Shown here: in pieces, positions 38,939 to 48,411 of the stretch
How the letters are laid out: the number at the start of each line of letters is the position of its first letter
Position numbering within the stretch: position 1 is the stretch's first letter
Source: Corynebacterium sp. ACRPS
GTDB taxonomy: Bacteria > Actinomycetota > Actinomycetes > Mycobacteriales > Mycobacteriaceae
Assembly: GCF_022346005.1 (NCBI RefSeq)
Contig: NZ_JAKRMY010000001.1
Span: 62,001 to 126,000, forward strand
Direction of reading: 5' to 3'
DNA: 64,000 nucleotides
Position numbers and translations under genes: made by a program
The notes under the pieces: model-generated
Seen by the model: the letters and a program-made list of their open reading frames with translations, nothing else
What the model was told of the DNA's origin: nothing
Databases searched by the model: none

Positions 38939-39370
38939 TTAGGACACGTAGGTGACCCGAGAGGTAACCACGGCCCAGACTTCGGAGCCTAAGGTAACGA
39001 TGAGTGCGACGACGACAGTAAGAAAAAGCGCCCAGGTGTCATAGAAATCCATGTCCCGGATAATGGCCAGCACGCCGATAAGCACGATCAGCTTGATAAG
39101 CCAGCCGCCCAATACCACCGCGATGGTGGTTGAGGGCGTCGAGTTCGCGGTAAAAAGGACCGATAAAGCGGTAAACAAGACAAAGCCGCCGCCGAGGGCA
39201 GCGCCGACGATAACGCCCCAGAGCCCGGCGACACCTTGTGCCCCGCCCCAGACGGCGAGGGAAATGATGGTAAAGATGCCGAGGGCGGTAGCCCCCTTCT
39301 TTACGGCGCGCTGCAGCGGCACGCGCGGGTCATCGAAATTAACATTTTCCGTTGTGTCACTCACGGACAT
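38939..39370 (-). CDS. atpI: AtpI-like membrane protein
   Basis: 143 residues (141 if the GTG at 39364 is used) with four hydrophobic segments: ~30-50, 54-76, 84-104 and 112-132. Position directly upstream of atpB and size match the AtpI-like proteins of actinobacteria, proposed to help c-ring assembly; sequence identity to classical AtpI is low. TAGGGT lies 8 nt before GTG 39364, favouring VSDTTEN as the N-terminus. A strong terminator separates it from atpB. Confidence 0.7.
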   Translation of the reverse strand: MSVSDTTENVNFDDPRVPLQRAVKKGATALGIFTIISLAVWGGAQGVAGLWGVIVGAALGGGFVLFTALSVLFTANSTPSTTIAVVLGGWLIKLIVLIGVLAIIRDMDFYDTWALFLTVVVALIVTLGSEVWAVVTSRVTYVS

Positions 39371-39372
39371 TC

Positions 39373-39378
39373 ACCCTA
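39373..39378 (-). promoter_or_regulatory. Possible -10 element of atpI
   Basis: TAGGGT, 8 nt before GTG 39364; too close to ATG 39370 to serve it. Confidence 0.35.
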
Positions 39379-39380
39379 CA

Positions 39381-40556
39381 TCACGCGCTCGGAGAGTCAT
39401 GCAATACGCAATCATCCGATGACCGGAGGCCAATCTTGCCCTGCCGCAGTGGGATCAAGGTCGCACCAAAGGCAACCAATAATGCCGTGATGGACAGGCC
39501 GATCGCTACTGGAGCCGGCACGATGGAAAAAGACACCGCACCGAAGGCCACCGCGGATACCCAGAGGTACAACACGAGCACAGTGCGCCGGTGCGTATGC
39601 CCCAACGACAACAAGCGATGGTGGATATGCGCCTTATCCGCAGAAAATGGCGAACGGCCCTGAGACAGGCGACGAATAACCGCCCAGACAAGGTCTAGGA
39701 CTGGAATAAACACCGCTGCGATCACCACGAGGATGGGTGACATAAGCGCCACCATGTCCACGGTGCCGTAGAGCGACATATTGATCTTGCCCGAGGCCGA
39801 AGTAGAAGCCGCGGCGAGCAAGAGCCCGATGAGCATGGAGCCGGAATCGCCCATAAAGATTCGCGAGGGTTCAAAGTTATGGGGCAAAAAGCCCGCACAC
39901 ATCCCCACCAACGCAGCGCTGATGATAGCGGGTGGATACGCCGATACCGCCCCGCCCTGGTCATGCAGAACGGTGAGCGAAAAGACCAAGATGGCGCCAC
40001 CGGCGATAAGCCCAAGTCCTGCTGCGAGGCCATCGAGGCCGTCGACGAAGTTGATGGCATTGATAAGGAGCACGGTGAAAAACGCGGTAAGCAGGGTGCT
40101 TTGAATCTGGTCGAGCACTACCGTGGTCCCGCCACCGAAGGGGATGAAAAGCAACGTCCACGTCAGGCCCAGGCCACTCATGAGCGCGGCGGCAAAGAGC
40201 TGCCCAAAAAGCTTGATGAGGGCGCCGAGCTCTAGGTAGTCATCGGCAACGCCAACAAGCACGATGGCCAGCGCCGCCCACATCACCGCGCTCATTTCCG
40301 GGGTGACGGGCATGAACCCGCGAGTCAAGGCTGGAAGCTGGGCTGCGAGGAATATCGCCGCGCCGAAGCCGGTAAACATGGCGAGCCCGCCCATGCGGGG
40401 CGTGGGCTGAGAGTGGGAATCGCGCAGGCGAATTTCTGCCACCCGGCCTGTGCGGACCAAAAAGGATCGCACCACGCCGGTGGTCAGGTAGGTAAATGTC
40501 GCTGCAACGAGGATGACCAAGGCCAACTCGCGCAGCGGTACGCCAGTGCCGCTCAC
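39381..40556 (-). CDS. wecA: Polyprenyl-phosphate GlcNAc-1-phosphate transferase (WecA/Rfe)
   Basis: 391 residues, about 11 transmembrane helices. It transfers GlcNAc-1-P to decaprenyl phosphate, the first step of the linker joining arabinogalactan to peptidoglycan in mycolic-acid bacteria. MraY/WecA-family motifs: RDSHSQPTPRMGGLAMF, VGVADDYLELGALIK (DD motif), NAINFVDGLDGLAAGL, and FMGDSGSMLIG, with the His-rich HIHHRLLSLGHTHRR loop. GTG start at 40556 with AAGGAG upstream, 14 nt after tsaC. Confidence 0.9.
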   Translation of the reverse strand: MSGTGVPLRELALVILVAATFTYLTTGVVRSFLVRTGRVAEIRLRDSHSQPTPRMGGLAMFTGFGAAIFLAAQLPALTRGFMPVTPEMSAVMWAALAIVLVGVADDYLELGALIKLFGQLFAAALMSGLGLTWTLLFIPFGGGTTVVLDQIQSTLLTAFFTVLLINAINFVDGLDGLAAGLGLIAGGAILVFSLTVLHDQGGAVSAYPPAIISAALVGMCAGFLPHNFEPSRIFMGDSGSMLIGLLLAAASTSASGKINMSLYGTVDMVALMSPILVVIAAVFIPVLDLVWAVIRRLSQGRSPFSADKAHIHHRLLSLGHTHRRTVLVLYLWVSAVAFGAVSFSIVPAPVAIGLSITALLVAFGATLIPLRQGKIGLRSSDDCVLHDSPSA

Positions 40557-40570
40557 GCGAAATGCTCCTT

Positions 40571-41239
40571 CTATCCTTGGGGCCGGGTGCGCAACGAGTC
40601 AGCCGAGACGCCGAGGACCTCACCGATCTCCTCTGCGGATAATGCACCCTCCCGCAGCAGGTATGGATGGTCACCGGCGAGGTCAATGATGGTCGAGGGC
40701 TTGCCGATGTCCGTTTCTCCCCCGTCCAAATACACGGTGACGGCCTTGCCCAGTTGAGCCTTGGCCATTTGCGCGGTCGTCGGCGGTTGGTGTCCAGAAA
40801 TATTGGCAGAAGAGACCGCCATCGGCCCCACCTCGCGCAAAAGCTCGATGGCAATCGGGTGAAGGGGCATCCGCAGCATGACGGTACCGCGGGTATCACC
40901 TAAGTTCCACGGCAGGGACGGGGCCTGCGGCACGACGATGGATAGTCCGCCTGGCCAAAAGGCTTCAACGAGGTCACGGGTGGAATCGGGATACGAGGCG
41001 ACGAGGCCGCGAACGGTGTTCCAGGAGCCGACGAGCACGGGAACCGGCATATCCGGCCCACGCTGCTTAGTGGCAAGTAGATTGGCTACCGCGTCATTAT
41101 CGAAGGCATCGCAGCCCAAACCGTACAGCGTATCGGTGGGCATGACCACGAGCCGCCCAGACTTGGCGGCCTTGGTGGCGATGCTCACGCCTTCCTCACG
41201 CTCGGTGTCATCGGCGCAATTATAAATTTTTCCTTGCAT
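40571..41239 (-). CDS. tsaC: L-threonylcarbamoyladenylate synthase
   Basis: 222 residues. It makes threonylcarbamoyl-AMP for the t6A37 modification of ANN-decoding tRNAs. The Sua5/YciO/YrdC fold is shown by GRLVVMPTDTLYGLGCDAFD (substrate-entry Pro-Thr-Asp-Thr), KQRGPDMPVPVLVGS and VSSANISGHQPPTTA. No C-terminal Sua5 domain is present. ATG 41239 is used, with GGGGAT as ribosome-binding site; TTG 41242 is adjacent. It lies in the rho-prfA-prmC-tsaC-wecA run. Confidence 0.92.
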   Translation of the reverse strand: MQGKIYNCADDTEREEGVSIATKAAKSGRLVVMPTDTLYGLGCDAFDNDAVANLLATKQRGPDMPVPVLVGSWNTVRGLVASYPDSTRDLVEAFWPGGLSIVVPQAPSLPWNLGDTRGTVMLRMPLHPIAIELLREVGPMAVSSANISGHQPPTTAQMAKAQLGKAVTVYLDGGETDIGKPSTIIDLAGDHPYLLREGALSAEEIGEVLGVSADSLRTRPQG

Positions 41240-41271
41240 CAATTATCCCCTTCTTGCCCGACGGTGATGCC

Positions 41272-42105
41272 TTAGTCTACCGCGCGCTGTGCGGTAATAA
41301 AGCGCGGCGTGCCTGTTAAGTCCTTAAGCGGAGCGATATGGGAAAAGCCGCCGTGGTCACCCACCGCATCGCGCACGGCATCGCCAGTCGTATCGTCGTG
41401 TTCAATCGCCATGACCCCACCGGGCCGCAATAGCCTGGCGATGGTGGGAATCAACCCGCGGATTACTCCCATGCCGTCATCGCCGCCGAAGACGGCCACG
41501 TGCGGATCGTGATATACCTCCGGTTGCAGGTTCGGATCTTCCGGAACGTATGGCGGGTTGCTCACCACGAGATCGACCGTGCCATCCCAGTCCGCCAGAG
41601 TCTGGCTGTCGGTCGCGTCCGCCTGCACCACCTCTATCCCGGTGCCGAGAGTATTGGCGCGGGTGAACTCGAGGGCGGCATCGGAAAGCTCTACTGCCTT
41701 AACCTCCGCCTGTGGTACGTAATGCTGCAGGTAGAGCGCCAGCGCGCCCGAGCCCGAGCACAAATCCACCATGCGCGGGCCGGGGGCGTGGTGGACCGCC
41801 CAGTCCGCCATCACCTCCGTTTCCGGGCGCGGGATGAATACGCCTGGGCCCACCTTCAATTCCAAGGGCCCAAACCACGCCGTACCCAGCACGTATTGCA
41901 GCGGCTCGCGCTGTTCCCGCCTGCGCAATAGCGCCTGGAAGGCTATGTCAAAGCCGGGCATGGGCGGCTCATGCAGCGGAATATCCAAATGCCCACAGTG
42001 AATGAGGTGGGAGATGAGGATCCGCGTATCCCACTCGGGGCTTCCTACTCCAGCAACGCGAAGGCGCTGCACCCCATGGCGCAGCGCCTCACCGTACGAT
42101 TTCAT
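41272..42105 (-). CDS. prmC: Release factor glutamine methyltransferase
   Basis: 277 residues. It methylates the Gln of the GGQ motif in RF1/RF2. The catalytic NPPY motif is in LVVSNPPYVPEDPNLQ (~residue 185), the SAM loop is MVDLCSGSGALALYL, and the N-terminal five-helix domain contains EPLQYVLGTAWFGPLELKVG and VFIPRPETEVMADW. Its substrate gene prfA is immediately upstream (9-nt gap). Confidence 0.95.
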   Translation of the reverse strand: MKSYGEALRHGVQRLRVAGVGSPEWDTRILISHLIHCGHLDIPLHEPPMPGFDIAFQALLRRREQREPLQYVLGTAWFGPLELKVGPGVFIPRPETEVMADWAVHHAPGPRMVDLCSGSGALALYLQHYVPQAEVKAVELSDAALEFTRANTLGTGIEVVQADATDSQTLADWDGTVDLVVSNPPYVPEDPNLQPEVYHDPHVAVFGGDDGMGVIRGLIPTIARLLRPGGVMAIEHDDTTGDAVRDAVGDHGGFSHIAPLKDLTGTPRFITAQRAVD

Positions 42106-42114
42106 CGACCGCGA

Positions 42115-43191
42115 TTACCCCTCGGCCTCAAGGCGCTCGGCGCGCTCTTGGTCCTGCAGGGCCTTGATGAGATCCTGCATATCGCCGTTCAACACGGAAT
42201 CCAGGTTATTGGCCTTGTAGCCAATGCGGTGATCCGTGATGCGGTTTTCGGGCCAGTTGTAGGTGCGCACGCGCTCGGAGCGGTCCATGGTGCGCACCTG
42301 GGAGGCGCGCTGCTCGCCAGCCTCGGCCTCGCGGGCCTCGCGTTCCATCTGGTCCAGGCGGGCCTGCAGCACCTGCAGGGCGCGGGCCTTGTTCTGGATC
42401 TGCGAACGTTCCTTCTGGCAGGTAACGATGAGCCCCGTGGGCAGGTGGGTAATGCGCACCGCGGAGTCGGTGGTGTTCACACCCTGACCACCCTTACCGG
42501 AGGAGCGGTACACATCGACGCGGATATCCTTGTCATCGATATTGACCGATTCCACCTCTTCCGGCTCTGGGTACACCAGCACGCCAGCGGCAGAAGTCTG
42601 AATGCGGCCCTGCGATTCCGTGACCGGCACGCGCTGCACGCGGTGCACGCCGCCTTCAAACTTGAAGACGGACCACGCGCCATCGCGCGTCGGAGACTTA
42701 GCGCGGAAGGAAATGGTCATGTCCTTCACGCCGCCCAAATCGGACTCGTTAAGGCCCAAGACCTCCCACTTAAAGTCGATCTTATCGGCAAAACGCTCAT
42801 ACATGCGGGCCAAGTCGCCGGCAAAGAGCGCGGCCTCTTCACCGCCGGCGCCGGCCTTGATCTCCATGATGATGTCTTCCGAGTCCTGCTCATCGCGCGG
42901 GGCGAGCAGGTCTGCCAGCTTTTCTTCCAGCTCTTCCACGGACGCTGCTAGGCGGTCCGCTTCTTCCTGGAAGTCGTGGTCTTCATAAGCCATCTCCTTG
43001 GCGTCCGCGAGATCCTCGCGCGCCTGGGTCAGCTCCTCGTTGACCTTGATGATGGGGCGCAGCTCCGCGTACCGCTTGGATAGCTTGCGAAAAGCCTGCT
43101 GATCGCCGGCGATTTCTGGGTCACCCATCTGCATTTCAATACCCTGGTATTCCGACACAATGTCATCAACCATGGAAACTTGATTAGACAT
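42115..43191 (-). CDS. prfA: Peptide chain release factor 1
   Basis: 358 residues from ATG 43191. It terminates translation at UAA and UAG. GGQ is in [20 protein letters not shown], methylated by PrmC; the codon-recognition region contains [13 protein letters not shown] (PxT motif). The longer frame to 43257 lies inside rho. The ATG overlaps the rho stop by 8 nt (ATGTCTAA), so the two are translationally coupled. No rpmE gene lies between rho and prfA, unlike in M. tuberculosis. Confidence 0.95.
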   Translation of the reverse strand: MSNQVSMVDDIVSEYQGIEMQMGDPEIAGDQQAFRKLSKRYAELRPIIKVNEELTQAREDLADAKEMAYEDHDFQEEADRLAASVEELEEKLADLLAPRDEQDSEDIIMEIKAGAGGEEAALFAGDLARMYERFADKIDFKWEVLGLNESDLGGVKDMTISFRAKSPTRDGAWSVFKFEGGVHRVQRVPVTESQGRIQTSAAGVLVYPEPEEVESVNIDDKDIRVDVYRSSGKGGQGVNTTDSAVRITHLPTGLIVTCQKERSQIQNKARALQVLQARLDQMEREAREAEAGEQRASQVRTMDRSERVRTYNWPENRITDHRIGYKANNLDSVLNGDMQDLIKALQDQERAERLEAEG

Positions 43192-45061
43192 AGTCTTCCT
43201 CGTCCTTATCCGCAGCCATTGGTGCAGAAGAAGCCACCTGCATGAGGAACTCGCCATTCGAGCGGGTCTTCTTAAGCTGCTTGATCAACAGGTCAATTGC
43301 CTGGTGGGAATCCAGGGCCGACAGGATGCGGCGCAGTTTGGTCATAATGCGCGCCTCCTCAGGCACCAGCAGGAGCTCGTCCTTGCGGGTACCAGAGGGG
43401 TTGACATCCACCGCCGGGAATACGCGGCGTTCCGAGATCCCGCGGTCCAGCTTCAGCTCTGCGTTGCCCGTACCCTTGAATTCCTCGAAGATGACGGTAT
43501 CGCCAGTAGAACCGGTCTCCACCATCGCGGTGGCGATGATGGTCAGCGAACCGCCCTCTTCGATATTGCGGGCAGCGCCCAAGAAGCGCTTTGGCGGGTA
43601 GAGCGCATTGGAGTCCACACCACCGGACAGGATGCGGCCCGATGCCGGGGAGGAGTTGTTGTAGGCGCGGCCCAGGCGAGTAATGGAATCCAGCAGCACC
43701 ACGACGTCCTTGCCCTGCTCCACCAAGCGCTTGGCGCGCTCGATGGCCAGCTCGGAGACGGAGGTGTGCTCTGAGGGCGGGCGGTCAAAGGTGGAAGAAA
43801 TGACCTCGCCCTTCACCGAGCGCTGCATATCCGTGACCTCTTCGGGGCGCTCATCCACCAGCACGACCATGAGGTAGCACTCGGGGTTATTGGTGGCAAT
43901 CGCATTCGCGATATTTTGCAAAATCGTGGTCTTACCGGCCTTCGGCGGCGAGACGATGAGCGCGCGCTGGCCCTTACCAATCGGCATGATCAGGTCGATG
44001 ACGCGGGTGGTCAGGATCTTCGGATCCGTTTCCAAGCGCAGTCGCTGGTTGGGATACAGCGGTGTCAGCTTATTAAAGTGCGGGCGCTGCTTAGCCTCTT
44101 CAGGATCGATCCCATTGACGGTATCGACCTGCACCAACTGGTTGTACTTGCGGCGGTTGCGGCCATTGCCGTGGGTGTGGGTAGGCCCAGCCACCTTGAC
44201 CTGACCGGTAATAGCATCACCAGAGCGCAAGCCCAGCCGGCGCACGATGTTTTTATTAACAAAGACATCCGCGTCGCCCGCGCGGTACCCAGTGGTGCGC
44301 AGGAAGGCGACGTTATTGTCTACGACATCCAAGATGCCGCCGACTGCCTGTAGCTCATCGCCCTCGCGCACCTGCAGGTCATTGCCGCCGCCGTGGTTAT
44401 CATTATTGCCCCGGCCACCCCGGCGGTTCCGGCGGTTGCGGCGGCCACGGCGGTTGCCGCGGTCAAAATTATTATCGTCATTGCGATTATTACGGTGATT
44501 ATTATCGCCGTTCTTCTCGCCCTGCTTGTCTCTCTGGTTATCGGAGCCATCCTGGGAGTCATCGCGGCGATCCTGGTGACGATTCTGGTTCTGTCCCTCG
44601 CCCCGGTTGTTGTCACTCCGGTTATTCTCGCCGCGGTTATTATCGTCCTGCTCTTGACGCTCCTGGCGGCGGGCGCGGTTGCGGCGGGCACGACGGGCCT
44701 GCGACCGCGATTCATAGCGTTGGTCGTCGCCGTTGTCCTTGCGGTCTTTGTCGCGATTGTCCTGCTGGTCGCTGGACTTGCCGTTATCGCTCTCGCCGCG
44801 ATCGTCTTTCTTAGACGGCTTATCTTTCTGCTTGGCAGGCGCCGCATCCTTAGCGGGTTTCTCGGCCTTCTCGGCCTTTTCTGCCTGCTCTATTTTTGCC
44901 TTCGCCTTTGGGGGAACCTGACCGGTCTTAATAGCGGTGATGAGATCCCCTTTGCGCAGGGCAGAGACGCCGCGAAGGCCGCGCTCAGCGGCCATTTTGC
45001 GCAATTCCGGCAGCTTCAGGGATGCGAGATCCTGTGCCGCGGTGTTGTCCGTATCGCTCAC
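43184..45061 (-). CDS. rho: Transcription termination factor Rho with large disordered insert
   Basis: 625 residues from GTG 45061 (after AAAGGA). RNA-dependent ATPase hexamer that ends transcription. An N-terminal Rho_N helix bundle ([18 protein letters not shown]...LRKGDLI, ~12-48) is followed by a ~175-residue low-complexity insert (~50-228) rich in Asp, Asn, Arg and Gln with RGG-like repeats near its end. Then the cold-shock RNA-binding domain ([20 protein letters not shown]) and the ATPase domain with P-loop [12 protein letters not shown] and [11 protein letters not shown]. The frame is open a further 111 codons upstream, but the SD and Rho_N start support 45061. Confidence 0.95.
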   Translation of the reverse strand: MSDTDNTAAQDLASLKLPELRKMAAERGLRGVSALRKGDLITAIKTGQVPPKAKAKIEQAEKAEKAEKPAKDAAPAKQKDKPSKKDDRGESDNGKSSDQQDNRDKDRKDNGDDQRYESRSQARRARRNRARRQERQEQDDNNRGENNRSDNNRGEGQNQNRHQDRRDDSQDGSDNQRDKQGEKNGDNNHRNNRNDDNNFDRGNRRGRRNRRNRRGGRGNNDNHGGGNDLQVREGDELQAVGGILDVVDNNVAFLRTTGYRAGDADVFVNKNIVRRLGLRSGDAITGQVKVAGPTHTHGNGRNRRKYNQLVQVDTVNGIDPEEAKQRPHFNKLTPLYPNQRLRLETDPKILTTRVIDLIMPIGKGQRALIVSPPKAGKTTILQNIANAIATNNPECYLMVVLVDERPEEVTDMQRSVKGEVISSTFDRPPSEHTSVSELAIERAKRLVEQGKDVVVLLDSITRLGRAYNNSSPASGRILSGGVDSNALYPPKRFLGAARNIEEGGSLTIIATAMVETGSTGDTVIFEEFKGTGNAELKLDRGISERRVFPAVDVNPSGTRKDELLLVPEEARIMTKLRRILSALDSHQAIDLLIKQLKKTRSNGEFLMQVASSAPMAADKDEEDYV

Positions 45062-45382
45062 GGATATCCTTTCGTTGCTTGACCAGGTCCATAGTTGGGA
45101 TCCGCCCTCCCCCATTTCGGGGAAGCTTGGGCGGGTGCACTGGAAGCCGATGTGTATTTTTCTTATCTTCTCGCCCTCGTGCCAAGGTGCGAGCGCACCC
45201 TGCCGGGCAATAAGCATGAGGCCTCTTCCGGTTACCGTATGGGAATTCCCCCTTGTAGCTCGTACGCGGGGGCGGAAGAATTCAAGAAACGACTGTGGGC
45301 AATGTTTAACAATGGGACCTGTCACTGGGCCCGATTGCATAGGACTGGGAAGATTTTCCCGCTTTCCTATCAGTCGAAAGCA

Positions 45383-45388
45383 AGTATA
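45383..45388 (-). promoter_or_regulatory. Candidate -10 element of rho
   Basis: TATACT on the minus strand, ~322 nt upstream of the rho GTG, predicting a ~315-nt leader as expected for an autoregulated rho. Confidence 0.4.
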
Positions 45389-45423
45389 GCGCATTAGCTA
45401 CACCGTGAGTACTTGGACACCGC

Positions 45424-45429
45424 TACAGT
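45424..45429 (+). promoter_or_regulatory. -10 element of the acyl-CoA ligase gene
   Basis: TACAGT, 6 nt before ATG 45436; consistent with a leaderless mRNA. An imperfect palindrome GTGGAA-N7-TTCCAC (about 45428-45446) covers the start codon. Confidence 0.4.
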
Positions 45430-45435
45430 GGAAGC

Positions 45436-47223
45436 ATGCTTTCCACGATGATGGATATTCCCCTGTCTCTAACCCGTATTTTGGAATACGGCGCGTCAGT
45501 GCACGGCAATACCACTGTTACCACCTGGCACGGCGAGGGCACCGGATCCGAGTTTGGCCCCGCAGAAAAGGTCACCTTCCGCGATATCGCCGCCCGCGCG
45601 GCCGCCTTTGCCCATGTTTTGCACGATGACCTCGGTATTACCGGCGATCAGCGGGTGGGCAGCTTTATGTGGAATTGCGCCGAACACCTCGAGGTCATGT
45701 TTGGTTCCGCCTGCAAGGGTGCGGTTTTCACCCCACTGAATAAGCAGCTGATGAATGACCAGATCCGGCACATCATTAGCCACGCTGAGGTCTCCGTCAT
45801 CGTGTGCGATCCCCGGCTCGCCCCGCAGTTGGGCACGGTTTTAAACGGCGCGCCTTCCGTGCATTCGGTTATTTTTACCGGCTCCCAATCGCCGCAGCGC
45901 TTTGCCCATCATTTCCCGCGCGGCATCGAGTTTTATTCCTACGAGGCGCTGCTGGATGGCCGCTCCACCATCTACGATTGGCCCGAGCTCGATGAACGCA
46001 CCGCCGCCGCACTGTGCTATTCCACCGGCACCACCGGCGCGCCGAAGGGCGTTTTATACGCCCACCGCTCGCTCTACCTCGAGGCCATGCAGCTGCGTTC
46101 CTCGGATTCGCTGTGCATTACCCACGGTGAGACCTTCCTGTGCTGCATTCCCATCTATCACGTGCTGAGCTGGGGCGTTCCCTTTACCTGTTTCATGACG
46201 GGTACCCCGCTCGTGCTTCCCGATGCCGATGTCTCCGCCCCCACCCTTGCCAAGGTCATCGCGGCCACGTCGCCCCGCGTGGCCCACGGCGTGCCCACCA
46301 TCTGGATCCAGCTCTTCGTGCACTACATGCACAATCCGCCTGAGCGCATGACGCTGACGGAAATTTACGCCGGCGGCTCACCTGTGCCGCCGCAGCTTAT
46401 CAAGATGTGGGAGGAGCATTACGGTGTCGACGTCGTCCACGTCTGGGGCATGGTCGAAACCTCGACGGTCGGCAGCGTCGCCCGCCCGCCGCAGGGTGCC
46501 TCCGGCGATACCCGCTGGGCATATCGCATCTCCCAGGGCAAGATTGCCGCATCGCTGCAGTACCGCGTGGTCAATGATGGCCAAGTGGTATCCAAGACCG
46601 ACCGAAATGCCGGTGAGCTCCAGGTGCGCGGCAACCTCGTGACCGGTTCTTATTATCATTCTCCCACCGCCGAGCCGGGCGAGGTGGCTTCCGAGTTTCG
46701 CGGCAAGCCGGTCGAGGCCGCGGAATCCAAGTTCACCGCGGATGGCTGGTTGCGCACCGGCGATGTCGGTTCCGTGACGAAGGACGGCTTCCTCACCGTT
46801 GAGGACCGCGCCCGCGATGTCATCCGCTCCGGCGGCGAGTGGATCTACTCGGTGCAGCTGGAAAACCTCATCATGGCCAATTCCGATGTGGTGGAGGCCG
46901 CGGTGATCGGCTACCCCGATAAGCAATGGGTGGAACGCCCCCTTGCCGTCACCGTCTTGGGCGAGCAGGCCTCGCCCACCATCGAGACCGCCGAAAAGTT
47001 GCGCCAGAGCCTGCGCAAGGAATTGCCCAGCTGGATGCTGCCGGAGTACTGGACCTTCGTAAAATCCATCGATAAGACGTCAGTGGGCAAGTTCGATAAG
47101 AAGGATTTGCGCGCCCACTTGGCCGAAGGCGATTACAACATCATCCGCCTCAAGGGCCCGGGTGAAGCCCAGCGCCTTGACGATATCGACGAAAGCGATT
47201 TTAACCGGGAAAACGAGGAATAA
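45436..47223 (+). CDS. fadD: Long-chain fatty acid-CoA ligase (AMP-binding family)
   Basis: 595 residues. It adenylates a carboxylic acid and transfers it to CoA. AMP-binding P-loop YSTGTTGAPKGVLYAH (~residue 196), the acyl-binding gate region IPIYHVLSWGVPF, A5 motif HVWGMVETSTVGS, A7/A8 TADGWLRTGDVGSVTKDGFLTVEDRARD, and A10 Lys in KTSVGKFDKKDLR. It is similar to AlkK/FadD-type medium- and long-chain ligases. ATGs at 45448/45451 are alternative starts. Divergent from rho; moaA follows 61 nt later but has its own -10 element. Confidence 0.85.
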   Translation: MLSTMMDIPLSLTRILEYGASVHGNTTVTTWHGEGTGSEFGPAEKVTFRDIAARAAAFAHVLHDDLGITGDQRVGSFMWNCAEHLEVMFGSACKGAVFTPLNKQLMNDQIRHIISHAEVSVIVCDPRLAPQLGTVLNGAPSVHSVIFTGSQSPQRFAHHFPRGIEFYSYEALLDGRSTIYDWPELDERTAAALCYSTGTTGAPKGVLYAHRSLYLEAMQLRSSDSLCITHGETFLCCIPIYHVLSWGVPFTCFMTGTPLVLPDADVSAPTLAKVIAATSPRVAHGVPTIWIQLFVHYMHNPPERMTLTEIYAGGSPVPPQLIKMWEEHYGVDVVHVWGMVETSTVGSVARPPQGASGDTRWAYRISQGKIAASLQYRVVNDGQVVSKTDRNAGELQVRGNLVTGSYYHSPTAEPGEVASEFRGKPVEAAESKFTADGWLRTGDVGSVTKDGFLTVEDRARDVIRSGGEWIYSVQLENLIMANSDVVEAAVIGYPDKQWVERPLAVTVLGEQASPTIETAEKLRQSLRKELPSWMLPEYWTFVKSIDKTSVGKFDKKDLRAHLAEGDYNIIRLKGPGEAQRLDDIDESDFNRENEE

Positions 47224-47271
47224 TCCCCGGCCAGGTGGCGTTGTAGCTTGGTGTACCTTGTTCCCCACTCT

Positions 47272-47277
47272 TAAACT
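47272..47277 (+). promoter_or_regulatory. -10 element of a leaderless moaA transcript
   Basis: TAAACT, exactly 7 nt before ATG 47285, with TTGGTG (47248-47253) as a possible -35. It separates the moa genes from the acyl-CoA ligase gene. Confidence 0.55.
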
Positions 47278-47284
47278 GGCAGCA

Positions 47285-48400
47285 ATGACTTCACCAACGC
47301 CTTCTTCTTCAGCGGTCTCCCTGCCCCTGCCCACCGTGGGCCGGTCGCAGCCGCCGGAGGACTTACCTGCCGCCGCAAGCGACGGCACCCGCGCCTTGGT
47401 TGATCGCTACGGCCGCAGGGCCCGCGACCTGCGCGTGTCGCTTACGGATCGCTGCAACCTGCGCTGCACGTACTGCATGCCGGCCGAAGGCTTAGAGTGG
47501 ATGCCCACGCAGCAAACGCTGTCCGATGATGAAATCATCCGGCTTATCCGCCTCGGCGTGGAAAAGCTCGGCATCCGCCAGGTGCGCTTTACCGGCGGCG
47601 AACCGCTGCTGCGCAAATCCTTGGCGGATATCATCGCCGCCACCAAGGAACTCACAACGGATGAAGGCATCGCACCGTCCACGGCACTGACCACCAATGG
47701 GTTGGGCTTGGAAAAGCGCGCTGCAAAGCTCGCTGACGCTGGGCTCGACCGCATCAATATCTCGCTGGATACCATCGATCCTCAGCGCTATGCCGCACTC
47801 ACCCGCCGAGACCGCCTATCCCACGTGCTCGAGGCCATCGCCGCCGCAGCGGATGCCGGATTAAATCCCGTCAAGATCAATGCCGTGGTCATGCCCGGCG
47901 TCAATGAGGAAGATATCGTCCCGCTGGCGGACTATGCCCTGCACCAGGGTGCCCAGCTGCGCTTTATCGAGCAGATGCCACTCGGCCCGCGCGAAAAATG
48001 GCGCCGCGAAGACATGGTCACCGCCGATGATATTTTGCTCAGGCTCCAAGACCACTTTTCCATGCGCCCTGCGCGTGAGCCGCGCGGATCGGCCCCGGCC
48101 GCGTTATGGGATACTATCGCCCCCGATGGCACCGTCGGCAAGCTGGGCATTATCGCCTCCGTGACCCATCCCTTCTGTGGCGACTGCGACCGCACCCGGC
48201 TTACCACCGATGGCGCCGTGCGCAACTGCCTCTTTGGCAATTCCGAAACCCAATTGCGGGATCTCATGCGCTCCGGCGCCAGCGATGAGGAGTTGATGGA
48301 GGCATGGGCCGGGGAAATGTGGACGAAGAAACCGGGCCACGGCATTGATGATGAAGGCTTTTTGCAGCCGGATCGTCCCATGTCTGCCATTGGCGGCTAA
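47285..48400 (+). CDS. moaA: GTP 3',8-cyclase
   Basis: 371 residues from ATG 47285. Radical SAM enzyme that starts molybdenum cofactor synthesis by cyclising GTP. The first [4Fe-4S] site is CNLRCTYCMP (Cx3Cx2C), preceded by RDLRVSLTD; the second is CGDCDRTRLTTDGAVRNC (Cx2Cx13C). The C-terminus ends in the required Gly-Gly (SAIGG). Residues 1-40 are a Pro/Ser-rich actinobacterial extension. It is followed by moeA, moaC and mobA in one direction, supplying cofactor for the nar genes. Confidence 0.96.
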   Translation: MTSPTPSSSAVSLPLPTVGRSQPPEDLPAAASDGTRALVDRYGRRARDLRVSLTDRCNLRCTYCMPAEGLEWMPTQQTLSDDEIIRLIRLGVEKLGIRQVRFTGGEPLLRKSLADIIAATKELTTDEGIAPSTALTTNGLGLEKRAAKLADAGLDRINISLDTIDPQRYAALTRRDRLSHVLEAIAAAADAGLNPVKINAVVMPGVNEEDIVPLADYALHQGAQLRFIEQMPLGPREKWRREDMVTADDILLRLQDHFSMRPAREPRGSAPAALWDTIAPDGTVGKLGIIASVTHPFCGDCDRTRLTTDGAVRNCLFGNSETQLRDLMRSGASDEELMEAWAGEMWTKKPGHGIDDEGFLQPDRPMSAIGG

Positions 48401-48403
48401 TCT
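48398..48403 (+). promoter_or_regulatory. Possible internal -10 element before moeA
   Basis: TAATCT overlaps the moaA stop and lies 8 nt before the moeA ATG. No Shine-Dalgarno precedes moeA. Confidence 0.3.
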
Positions 48404-48411
48404 AATAATTT

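Larger units (their letters stand above)
45062..45435. other. 374-nt rho / acyl-CoA ligase divergent intergenic region
   Basis: It contains a probable long rho 5' leader with several GC-rich hairpins and, at the far end, back-to-back promoter elements. No gene is supported; open frames here are short or extensions of rho. Confidence 0.6.

Noticed and set aside
44393-45082. 229-aa plus-strand open frame that reads like a polytopic Val/Ile/Ala-rich membrane protein
   Set aside because: It is antisense to the low-complexity Asp/Asn/Arg codons of the Rho insert; the hydrophobicity is a codon mirror effect.
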